Origin: a bacterium
Lineage (GTDB): Bacteria; SM23-81; DAOVCL01
Length of the DNA stretch: 5,622 nt
Reading direction: 5' to 3'
Assembly (NCBI GenBank): GCA_029932675.1
Contig: JAOZPP010000104.1
Span: 1-5,622 of the forward strand
A program made the position numbers and the translations under genes. Below, piece by piece: positions 1 to 5,622 of the stretch (position 1 is the first letter of the stretch; each line of letters starts with the position of its first letter). A model generated the notes under the pieces. The model worked only from the letters and a program-made list of their open reading frames with translations. It did no database searches and was not told the origin of the DNA.

Positions 1-339
1 ACATTTGATACCATTATCCCTTATCGTTATAACGAGGAGGATAGGAAGAAGGGATATATAATCTCCACCGATCGGAAACACCGAGCTGGTATCTTCCCCC
101 TAATGAGCATCTCTATTGGTGTAGTAACAAACAAGGCCAGGACATTCTTTCATCCCGCCCATGTAAGTCAGATAGCTACAGAGATGAAGAACTATGTGAA
201 AACAATGGAAGGGAGTAGATATGCGGTGGATAGGAGAGGTGATGATGAAGAGTTTCTTTCCCGCCAGAAGAAAGCGGAACTGATAATGCGCAAGTGGAGA
301 CAGAAATGGTTAAAGGAGCACATCAAAAAATTTAGTTAA
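1..339 (+). CDS. C-terminal part of a GGDEF-family (diguanylate cyclase-like) protein, 5' end outside window
   Basis: The frame is open from base 1 to a TAA at 337-339, giving 112 residues of a longer protein. Residues 18-45 hold a glycine-tyrosine-isoleucine strand, an Asp-Arg pair and then FPLMSISIGVVTN. Next comes a helix (SQIATEMKNYVKTMEGS) and YAVDRR, followed by a charged Lys/Arg/Glu-rich tail. This order matches the end of the GGDEF domain in response-regulator/GGDEF proteins, which make or sense cyclic di-GMP in the cytoplasm. The GGDEF signature and any receiver domain would lie upstream of the window, so catalytic competence cannot be judged. The ATG at 103 falls in the middle of the conserved FPLMSISIG strand and is an internal methionine, not the start. 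The gene converges on the large minus-strand gene that ends at 459. The family call is from recalled motif similarity, and the specific function is inferred. Confidence 0.78.
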   Translation, partial: TFDTIIPYRYNEEDRKKGYIISTDRKHRAGIFPLMSISIGVVTNKARTFFHPAHVSQIATEMKNYVKTMEGSRYAVDRRGDDEEFLSRQKKAELIMRKWRQKWLKEHIKKFS

Positions 340-346
340 ATTTTTT
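325..346. repeat. AT-only inverted repeat overlapping the GGDEF-gene stop codon
   Basis: AAAAAATTTA (325-334) and TAAATTTTTT (337-346) are perfect 10-base inverted arms separated by GT, and the TAA stop at 337-339 lies in the right arm. The right arm ends in six T residues, as in an intrinsic terminator. The stem has no G or C, however, so it would be weak. It may be a weak or bidirectional terminator between the convergent genes, or only base-composition bias. Confidence 0.3.
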
Positions 347-358
347 AAATTTAAGAGG

Positions 359-373
359 TTTTCAAATTGAAAA
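359..373. repeat. 15-base near-perfect palindrome in the convergent intergenic gap
   Basis: TTTTCAA (359-365) and TTGAAAA (367-373) are perfect 7-base arms around A366. It sits in the 119-base gap (340-458) between two convergent genes. Read from the minus strand, it would be transcribed after the large fusion gene. It is AT-rich with a one-base centre, so it is a poor RNA hairpin. A protein-binding site or chance are equally likely. The rest of the gap shows only a 4-base stem AGCC/GGCT (420-423/429-432) and no gene. Confidence 0.25.
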
Positions 374-458
374 GGAAGGCGATAGAACGGATTTCTGCCC
401 CCTAAATAGGTTTGATAGTAGCCCTTCAGGCTTAGAAGACTGAACAGTATGAGGGCAC

Positions 459-3400
459 TTAAAATTCTGTCCCTAATGAGAAGTAATACTTAGGTTTAGA
501 GACCTGGGAAAGATCTGTTTTCCAAGCAGCATCAAATTTGAGGACAAACAATCCTAAATTCGCCCTCGCTCCATATCCAAATCCCACCTTGAGATCTTTC
601 AACCTAGGGTTGTCATCCTTGCTTGTCCCCCCCTTAAATTTGCTGGCCTCATTCCAGACCCCACCTACATCCAGGAAGAGGTTTCCTCTTACTCCTCGGA
701 GATTAAACTTCAGCGGCCAATGGAAGGCAAGGTAATCTAAGAAAGGATACCTAAACTCTATATTGGCCAAGGCAAACTTGTTTCCAGCAAGCTCATAGTA
801 GTTATAGCCGCGCAAGGGAAAGACCATAGATGAAAAGTAGAAGCTTTTCACCTGGGAGAGATAGCGGTGGACGACAGTGGGAGCTATCCAGTTCTGAGTC
901 CCTCCTAAGAAGAACATCTGAGCATCCGGCCCCCAACTTCCCCCTCCGGAGAGCCGAAAAGCGAAGCCATACCTCTGCAAAAAGTGGAGATACCGCCGGT
1001 AGTCCCCCTGGAGGGTATAGAAGCGGAGGCTGTTTCGCAGTCCTGGTGGGGAAAACTCAAATCTCAGATAGGATCTTGTCCCGTTGATAGGTCCTGTGTA
1101 ACCCCAGAGGGCGGTGTCATTTGTCAACTCTACAGCAGGGAGAAACACCTTAGTGTATGAATCCTCATAAGGGGGATCGTAATAGGTACGGTCAATGGCC
1201 ACATTAGTAAGCTCAAAGTCAGCGCGGGTAAACTTGCTAAAGGGATAGCTCAAAAGTAGACTGAATCCATATACGCGATCGGAGAATAGCCTATAGTATT
1301 CATCGATATAATACTCCTTATAGTGGAAGAGTCCTCCTCCATAATGACATCTGTGAGGGAGATAAGTATAGAAGAGGAAGAAATTGCTCTCGGTGAGGGA
1401 ATAATAGAGGTCACTTGCCAAAAGAAATGAATGATTTCCTAAAACATCACTGATCTGAATGAATGACTGTCCCTGCAGGCCAAAGTAGGTATCATATCCT
1501 AAGGTAGCGGTAATCAAATCAGGTGTAAACCTGGTCTTGTAGGGCTTGGTTCTGTACTCCCCATTGGGAGGCTTGTAGCTTGTAGTCTCTGAGAGGGCAG
1601 TTGTGGTTTCCTCCACGCTGGGCTGAGTTTCTTCCTCGTTAGGTGGTTTGAAGACATAAGTCTCTAAGCTCTCCAACTTGAGCTCAGGTGCAGAAGGGGA
1701 AGGTTGGACAAGGGGTTTAGGGAGATATTTTTCCTTCTTCCTACTGTTTATGGTTTTTGTGGGTTTAAGCTGAGCAGGCAGGGGCTTAGGTGCTGATAAG
1801 ATGTAGATGTCCCAGCCTCCTTTACTAAACAGGGAAAGGGCAATTCTCTTTCCATCAGGTGATATGGATGGAGAGAAACAGCCAGTGAGCAGATCGGTAA
1901 GGGGAGAGACAGATCCAGAGTCTAAGGATAACTGATAGAGGTTGTAGATTCCATTCCGGTCGGAGATGAATAATATGTTCTCCCCGTCAGGGGACCAACA
2001 GGGGGAGATTTCGTCCTCCTTAGAGATAGTTAACCTCCTTAAGTCTCCATCGTTTAGCTGGTAGATAAAGAGGTCATATTGGCCGGAGGATGTATCGGCA
2101 GAGACCGAATCTCGATCAGAGGAGAAGCAGATCTGCTCTCCATCAGGGGACCAGGAGGGTTCCCTATCGTCGGCCAAGTCATCGGTGATCTTCTGGAGAT
2201 TTCCGTCGGAAAGGCGGAGGAGATAGATATCCGATTGCCCATTTTTCAGGCCAGATAAAGCGATTAGTTTTCCTTTTGGTGACCAAGAGGGGGAGAAGAG
2301 GCCATCCAAACCTAAATCATATTTCTTGATTATCCTTTTCTTTTCTATGCTCAACAAGCAGAGGGTTTCCCTCCCCTTGGATTTGGCCACGAAGCCAATC
2401 ACCCGGCCATCGGGAGACCAGCAAATACCGCTGCGGAAGGAGTGGAGCTCCTCCAGCCCCCCTGATCTTTCCCCCTTTACTAATCTGCCCAAAATCTTCC
2501 CGCTTATTGAGGAGATGAGGTAGATATCGGTGTAGTCGCTGCGATTGGAGAAGAAGGCTATTTTATCCCCCTGAGGTGAAAAGGCTGGTTTAAGGTTTAG
2601 ATAGGAACCGTCCTTGGTATGGTCGGTGAGTTGGCGAGCGACTTCCCTTCCCTCCTTGCGACAACTGATCTCCGGCCAATAATCCTTTTTCAATTGATGA
2701 ACCCACCTCTTGTTCAACCTCTTTAGATCGATGCCTAATGTAGCTTTTAAGGCTTTATCCATATCCCTCTTTAACCTACAGTTGGTGATCAGTTCTCCCA
2801 CCTTCTCCCTTCCATAGGTATGGGCGATATAGTTCATCACCGACTGCCCTTCCTTATAGACTAAGTAGCCACCTGCCTCTTCCAAAGGGATGATATAATC
2901 ATTGATTATGGCATCGCGCACCACCATATCGGCCTCTGTGTCCCAACCTCTTGATGCAAACTCAGCATAGCCCTCTGCTACCCAGAGGGGAAGCTGGAAG
3001 AAGGACCCTCTGGTAAGGAGGGAGCCAATGGCCCCTCCATAAAGCATATCATTGGTAAAGGCGTGGGTGAGCTCATGGGTAATTAACTGTCTGAATTCCC
3101 TCCAGGAGCCGGTGAAGTGGACCACCACCCTGTTTTTGAACTGTTCGGTAAATCCCTGTACCCCTTCCTCTAAAATTTCTGGCACAACATTGGTCTGTTG
3201 GAAATCGTCAAGAGAATTGTAGACGATCAAAGGAATCCTTTTTCTGGGCTGATATTTGAGGTCGTCGCTTATTCTCAGATAGGCTTCTTCTGCCGCCGAG
3301 GCAGCGAAGCTGGCCAGTTCCTTCCCCCCTTCATAGTAGTAGATATCGAAATGGGGGGATTGGATGTATGACCAATGGAACTGTTTATATTGTACTTTGT

Positions 3401-3500
3401 TCTTGCCAAAGCTCCAGGCGTCTCCCTTCCCAGCAAAGAGGAGGGAAAGAATGAGAAGGACCGCAAACCTTGGCTTTTTTAAATTCACCTTTTTACCCAC
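459..3500 (-). CDS. Exported fusion protein: peptidase MA-like metallopeptidase, TolB-like beta-propeller, BamA/TamA-like outer-membrane barrel
   Basis: This 1013-residue protein has five visible parts. Residues 1-28 form a signal peptide: a Lys-rich start, a hydrophobic core at 12-24 and likely cleavage after GDA28. Residues about 40-275 resemble peptidase MA-family zinc metallopeptidases: HELTH (H142, E143, H146) followed by WVAEG, where E176 fits the third zinc ligand. Residues about 290-570 carry six PD40/WD40-like repeats (FSPQG 307, WSPDG 361, WSPKG 406, WSPDG 450, WSPDG 502, ISPDG 546), as in the TolB propeller. Residues 571-655 are a Pro/Glu/Thr-rich linker. Residues about 656-1013 are rich in alternating aromatic strands, contain LRGY (896-899; compare VRGF/Y of Omp85 proteins) and end in Phe, a typical BAM insertion signal. 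No POTRA domain is seen. The GTG start at 3500 has GAGGG nine bases upstream and overlaps the murA stop. A GTG four codons later (3488) is the alternative. The protein probably has its barrel in the outer membrane and its N-terminal domains in the periplasm. Substrate and role are unknown. Confidence 0.9.
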   Translation of the reverse strand: MGKKVNLKKPRFAVLLILSLLFAGKGDAWSFGKNKVQYKQFHWSYIQSPHFDIYYYEGGKELASFAASAAEEAYLRISDDLKYQPRKRIPLIVYNSLDDFQQTNVVPEILEEGVQGFTEQFKNRVVVHFTGSWREFRQLITHELTHAFTNDMLYGGAIGSLLTRGSFFQLPLWVAEGYAEFASRGWDTEADMVVRDAIINDYIIPLEEAGGYLVYKEGQSVMNYIAHTYGREKVGELITNCRLKRDMDKALKATLGIDLKRLNKRWVHQLKKDYWPEISCRKEGREVARQLTDHTKDGSYLNLKPAFSPQGDKIAFFSNRSDYTDIYLISSISGKILGRLVKGERSGGLEELHSFRSGICWSPDGRVIGFVAKSKGRETLCLLSIEKKRIIKKYDLGLDGLFSPSWSPKGKLIALSGLKNGQSDIYLLRLSDGNLQKITDDLADDREPSWSPDGEQICFSSDRDSVSADTSSGQYDLFIYQLNDGDLRRLTISKEDEISPCWSPDGENILFISDRNGIYNLYQLSLDSGSVSPLTDLLTGCFSPSISPDGKRIALSLFSKGGWDIYILSAPKPLPAQLKPTKTINSRKKEKYLPKPLVQPSPSAPELKLESLETYVFKPPNEEETQPSVEETTTALSETTSYKPPNGEYRTKPYKTRFTPDLITATLGYDTYFGLQGQSFIQISDVLGNHSFLLASDLYYSLTESNFFLFYTYLPHRCHYGGGLFHYKEYYIDEYYRLFSDRVYGFSLLLSYPFSKFTRADFELTNVAIDRTYYDPPYEDSYTKVFLPAVELTNDTALWGYTGPINGTRSYLRFEFSPPGLRNSLRFYTLQGDYRRYLHFLQRYGFAFRLSGGGSWGPDAQMFFLGGTQNWIAPTVVHRYLSQVKSFYFSSMVFPLRGYNYYELAGNKFALANIEFRYPFLDYLAFHWPLKFNLRGVRGNLFLDVGGVWNEASKFKGGTSKDDNPRLKDLKVGFGYGARANLGLFVLKFDAAWKTDLSQVSKPKYYFSLGTEF

Positions 3501-3516
3501 TTGAGTTAACCCTCTC
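3493..3516 (-). promoter_or_regulatory. Ribosome-binding site and 8-base stop/start overlap between murA and the fusion gene
   Basis: On the minus strand, GAGGG (3514-3510) lies nine bases before the GTG at 3500-3498. The GTG itself is part of GTGGGTAA, whose last three bases (3495-3493) are the murA stop. The Shine-Dalgarno therefore sits inside the murA coding sequence, and termination and initiation occur at almost the same point, an arrangement typical of translational coupling. It also supports choosing GTG 3500 over the second GTG at 3488. Confidence 0.6.
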
Positions 3517-4761
3517 TATCTTTGCCCCAAGGGATTCAAGCTTTTCCTCCATCCCTTCATATCCCCGGTCTATGTGATAAACCCTGAGGATCTCTGTTCT
3601 CCCCTCTGCTTTTAAGGCGGCGAGGACTAGGCTGGCACCGGCTCTTATATCGCTGCACATCAGGGAGGCGCCTTCTAACTTTTCCGTTCCAAAGACAGTG
3701 GCCTCGTTCCCACTTACTCGGATGTCCGCCCCCAACCTGATGAGCTCCATCACCTGCGAAAACCTTTCCTGGAAGATAGTCTCCCTAATATGGCTCGTCC
3801 CAGAAGCTACTGCGGCCAAGGCCATAATTGATGGTTGGAGATCAGTGGGAAATCCTGGATAAGGATAGGTAAGGATCTCCACTGGAGACAGCCTCGGCGG
3901 TCCCTGAGCAGTTATCCAACCATCTCCTTCCTCAATAGCTACGCCCATCCCCTCTAACTTGTGGAGGACTATCCTTAGGTGGTTGGCCTTAGCTCCATCT
4001 ACTGTTACCTTGCCACCAGTAATTGCCCCAGCCATTAGATAGGTGCCCGCCTCAAGCCTATCCCCTATGGGCGAATAGTCGGTGGCCTTCAAATTGCTTA
4101 CCCCCTCCACCTCCACCATATCTGTGCCTGCCCCAGTTATCCTTGCTCCCATCTTATTGAGAAAGCAGGCCAAATCAACCACCTCTGGATCAGTGGCCGC
4201 GTTAATGATCCTTGTCTTTCCGCGGGCTAAGCTGGCTGCCATCAACAGGTTTTCCGTCCCGGTATGGGTGGGACGGTCGAAGACGATTACCCTCCCCTGC
4301 AACCTCTCGGCCTGCGCGCTCACATAGCCGTGTTCCTCCTCAATATTAGCTCCCAGCAGTTTAAAACCCTCTAAATGGAGGTTGATCGGACGGGGTCCGA
4401 GCACACACCCTCCAGGGAGGGAGACCTGAGCCCGACCCATCCTGGCCAGAAGCGGGCCCATAACCAAGAATGAGGCCCTCATCTTTCTGACTAACTCATA
4501 GGGAGCAATATAGCTACTTAAACTTTGAGCATCTATGGTGACGACCCTCTCAGGGATTGACCTTTCCACCTTGACGCCTAAGTTCTCCAGCACCTTGAGC
4601 ATCCAGGTTATATCGGCGATATTCGGGACATTCCTGATGATGGTCCGCCCTTTATTGGCCAGGAGGGAGGCCGCCAGTATGGGTAGAACGGCGTTCTTGG
4701 CCCCAGCCACCTTTACCCTGCCAGAAAGCCTTCTTCCTCCTTCAATCAGAAACCTATCCAT
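3493..4761 (-). CDS. murA: UDP-N-acetylglucosamine 1-carboxyvinyltransferase (MurA)
   Basis: MurA transfers enolpyruvate from phosphoenolpyruvate to UDP-N-acetylglucosamine, the first committed step of peptidoglycan synthesis, in the cytoplasm. The 422 residues match the usual length of about 420. Family landmarks are present: K22-N23 in GAKNA, R95 in KMRAS, the catalytic cysteine loop LPGGCVLGPRP with C119 (E. coli C115), FPTDLQP with D307 (E. coli D305), SDIRAG with R373, and HIDRGYE with R399 (E. coli R397). Because the loop has Cys rather than Asp, the enzyme should be of the fosfomycin-sensitive type. The ATG at 4761 fits the canonical N-terminus (MDRFLIEGG) but has no good Shine-Dalgarno. 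A candidate promoter lies so close that the mRNA may be almost leaderless. The stop codon is inside the first codons of the downstream fusion gene (8-base overlap), so the two are almost certainly cotranscribed. Confidence 0.97.
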   Translation of the reverse strand: MDRFLIEGGRRLSGRVKVAGAKNAVLPILAASLLANKGRTIIRNVPNIADITWMLKVLENLGVKVERSIPERVVTIDAQSLSSYIAPYELVRKMRASFLVMGPLLARMGRAQVSLPGGCVLGPRPINLHLEGFKLLGANIEEEHGYVSAQAERLQGRVIVFDRPTHTGTENLLMAASLARGKTRIINAATDPEVVDLACFLNKMGARITGAGTDMVEVEGVSNLKATDYSPIGDRLEAGTYLMAGAITGGKVTVDGAKANHLRIVLHKLEGMGVAIEEGDGWITAQGPPRLSPVEILTYPYPGFPTDLQPSIMALAAVASGTSHIRETIFQERFSQVMELIRLGADIRVSGNEATVFGTEKLEGASLMCSDIRAGASLVLAALKAEGRTEILRVYHIDRGYEGMEEKLESLGAKIERVNSSG

Positions 4762-4770
4762 CTTATTATT

Positions 4771-4799
4771 AAATTAACGGGAGGGTTAACAAAAGTCAA
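4771..4799 (-). promoter_or_regulatory. Candidate sigma70-type promoter of murA, nearly leaderless
   Basis: On the minus strand there is a good -35 box, TTGACT (4799-4794), then a 17-base spacer and TAATTT (4776-4771) as a weak -10 (3 of 6 matches to consensus). Transcription would begin around 4764, only a few bases before the ATG at 4761. This agrees with the lack of a Shine-Dalgarno there. A later -10 choice such as TTTAAT (4773-4768) would need a 20-base spacer. The spacer contains inverted TTAAC/GTTAA arms (4774-4778 and 4785-4789). This is a prediction from sequence alone. Confidence 0.35.
4774..4789. repeat. Short dyad TTAAC-N6-GTTAA inside the putative murA promoter
   Basis: TTAAC (4774-4778) and GTTAA (4785-4789) are perfect 5-base inverted arms around GGGAGG. 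The arms lie between and partly over the proposed -35 and -10 boxes of murA, where a repressor site would block polymerase. Arms this short also occur by chance, and no regulator gene is next to it. Confidence 0.25.
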
Positions 4800-4926
4800 G
4801 CAAATTTCCATCCTTCTATTCGCCTCTGGAGAACCCCCCTTTCCCCTGAGCGCTGGGAGAAATCGGGGTAATTTTTGAAACAATATGAATATTTTCCCGT
4901 CTATATGGGTAGAGACCTAACTTAGG

Positions 4927-4941
4927 GGAGGAGAAAAGATG
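4927..4941 (+). promoter_or_regulatory. Strong Shine-Dalgarno for the DUF6249-like gene
   Basis: GGAGG (4927-4931), within the longer purine run AGGGGAGGAG, lies seven bases before the ATG at 4939. It fixes the start of the small membrane protein and contrasts with the missing site in front of murA. Confidence 0.75.
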
Positions 4942-5292
4942 GACTTTATACCTAATACCTTAGGAGTTCTTATCCCTATAGTGGCCATTATTGGGGGTAT
5001 TACCGTGGCAATAGTGGCCATCTTTGTGGATTTAAAGAAGGCTCAACTGGCACAGAAGCTAAAGCTTACCGCCTTGGAAAAGGGGGTGGAGCTTCCTCCC
5101 GAACCCCCTCAACCTCGCCCTTATCCCTACCGCTCTGGGCTGGTATGGATTATGGTGGGAGTAGGGGTATTTGTCGGCATCTGGGTGTCCACTGGTAGTG
5201 TGGAGGGGGCCATTTGGGGGATAATCCCCTTTCTCATCGGCTTGGCCTTGATCATCTCGGTCAGGTTGCGGGGGAAAGGGAGCGATGGCTAA
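4939..5292 (+). CDS. Small membrane protein, DUF6249-like
   Basis: The 117-residue product has an N-terminal hydrophobic segment (about residues 9-31). A cationic amphipathic stretch then contains the LEKGVELPPEP motif (about 46-56) and a proline-rich run. Two more hydrophobic segments follow (about 67-85 and 89-107), and a basic tail RLRGKG ends the protein. One membrane helix, an 'EKG-x-x-(L/I)P' loop and a glycine-rich helical pair is the layout I associate with DUF6249 proteins, whose function is unknown. The positive charges suggest that the loop and tail are cytoplasmic. The start is supported by GGAGG seven bases upstream. It is transcribed divergently from murA with a 177-base gap. 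I see no convincing promoter in the gap for this direction. The stop overlaps the open frame of the FN3 remnant by 8 bases. Gene reality is well supported, but the family name is from recall. Confidence 0.8.
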   Translation: MDFIPNTLGVLIPIVAIIGGITVAIVAIFVDLKKAQLAQKLKLTALEKGVELPPEPPQPRPYPYRSGLVWIMVGVGVFVGIWVSTGSVEGAIWGIIPFLIGLALIISVRLRGKGSDG

Positions 5293-5622
5293 TCCGGCCA
5301 TTATGAAGACGAAGGCGATTCCAGAGCTTGATCCTTCACCATCTGGGAGCAGAGATAGCTGTATAGTTACAGGACTTAACAGCCGCCAAAGATATTACTT
5401 TGCCATAAAAACAGCCGATGAGGTCCCTAACTGGTCAGGATTCTCTAATGTGGCTACGGAAACAACGGGAATAGGTTGGAAGGGCCCAATCACTGGGCTA
5501 CCCTCTTCTTATAGCCTCCAATCCATTCAACTCGGCCACCCTCATTCGATACACTCTGCCAGCTATCAGCTCTGCCGTTCCGAGCACGGGTCAGCAGTCA
5601 GCTTAAAGATCTACAATCTATT
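5285..5622 (+). pseudogene. Truncated and frame-disrupted FN3 / FlgD-Ig C-terminal region of a secreted or surface protein
   Basis: From the ATG at 5285 a frame stays open to the window end (112 complete codons). It encodes the last strands of a fibronectin type III domain: IVTGL, YYFAIKTADEVPNWSGFSNV, then ATETTG. The first half of the domain and any signal peptide are absent, because the DUF6249-like gene lies immediately upstream. After LPSSYSL (ending 5518) this frame loses sense, but the next frame reads NPFNSATLIRYTLP (5520-5561), the hallmark of FlgD-Ig / sorting-type C-terminal domains. That frame meets TAA at 5604. The original frame again makes sense as VSLKIYNL (5597-5620), the next conserved strand of the same domain. 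There are thus two frame changes, one near 5518-5520 and one between about 5561 and 5603. No proper ribosome-binding site precedes 5285. A decayed gene fragment is most likely. Sequencing or assembly errors are possible for the frame changes but would not explain the missing 5' end. Confidence 0.6.

Noticed and set aside
103-339. A free-standing 78-residue gene starting at the ATG at 103.
   Set aside because: The same frame is open back to base 1, and the sequence before 103 (a GYI strand and an Asp-Arg pair) continues the same conserved domain. The ATG is inside FPLMSISIG.
830-1087. A plus-strand open frame of 85 codons inside the large minus-strand gene, with others like it at 538, 2326, 4082 and 4535.
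   Set aside because: They lie opposite well-supported coding sequence, have no recognisable motifs and are low-complexity shadows of the real frames.
1836-2600. Recurring CCATCAGGGGACCA-like DNA segments that might be a DNA repeat array.
   Set aside because: They encode the WSPDG cores of the propeller repeats at irregular 44-54 residue spacing, so they reflect protein repeats and not a CRISPR or regulatory array.
4840-4879. C-rich and G-rich runs followed by TAATTTTT, resembling a terminator.
   Set aside because: The CCCC and GGGG runs are about 17 or more bases apart with no good continuous stem. The site also lies between divergent genes, where no gene needs a terminator.
4875-4907. TTGAAA plus TCTATA or TATATG as a promoter for the DUF6249-like gene.
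   Set aside because: The spacers would be 19 and 21 bases, outside the usual range, and no better pairing is visible.
5520-5561. The NPFN block as proof of a type IX secretion signal.
   Set aside because: The motif occurs widely in FlgD-Ig-like C-terminal domains of lineages with and without type IX secretion. No secretion component is in the window and the gene is broken here.

Overview
The window looks like a chromosomal segment of a diderm (Gram-negative-type) bacterium. The evidence is a MurA for peptidoglycan synthesis, a large protein with an outer-membrane beta-barrel ending in phenylalanine, the tail of a GGDEF-family signalling protein, and a secreted-protein remnant with fibronectin III and FlgD-Ig-like C-terminal sequence. 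This mixture, above all the metallopeptidase/propeller/barrel fusion and the FN3 plus 'NPFN' tail, is familiar from uncultured candidate-phylum bacteria and from Chlorobi/Ignavibacteria-like lineages. I cannot fix the lineage from this sequence alone. I see no plasmid, phage, transposon, CRISPR, tRNA or rRNA signature.

Layout. (1) Positions 1-339, plus strand: the last 112 codons of a gene that begins left of the window, the C-terminal half of a GGDEF-like nucleotidyl cyclase domain. (2) Positions 340-458: a short convergent gap with AT-rich inverted repeats. (3) Positions 459-4761, minus strand: a two-gene unit, murA first and then a 1013-residue fusion protein whose GTG start overlaps the murA stop by 8 bases. 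(4) Positions 4762-4938: a divergent intergenic region with a candidate murA promoter very close to its start codon. (5) Positions 4939-5292, plus strand: a 117-residue membrane protein resembling the DUF6249 family, with a strong Shine-Dalgarno. (6) Positions 5285-5622, plus strand: a 5'-truncated, frame-disrupted remnant of an FN3 / FlgD-Ig surface or secreted protein, running off the right edge.

How the genes may work together. MurA makes the first committed peptidoglycan precursor in the cytoplasm. The coupled downstream gene encodes an exported protein joining a zinc metallopeptidase-like domain, a six-repeat TolB-like propeller and an outer-membrane barrel. Their overlap suggests co-expression of two envelope functions, although the role of the fusion protein is unknown. 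The DUF6249-like gene and the FN3 remnant lie on the other strand and have no evident link to the murA unit. No wholly new multi-gene system is evident. The fusion protein and the broken FN3/FlgD-Ig gene are the two items most worth following up.
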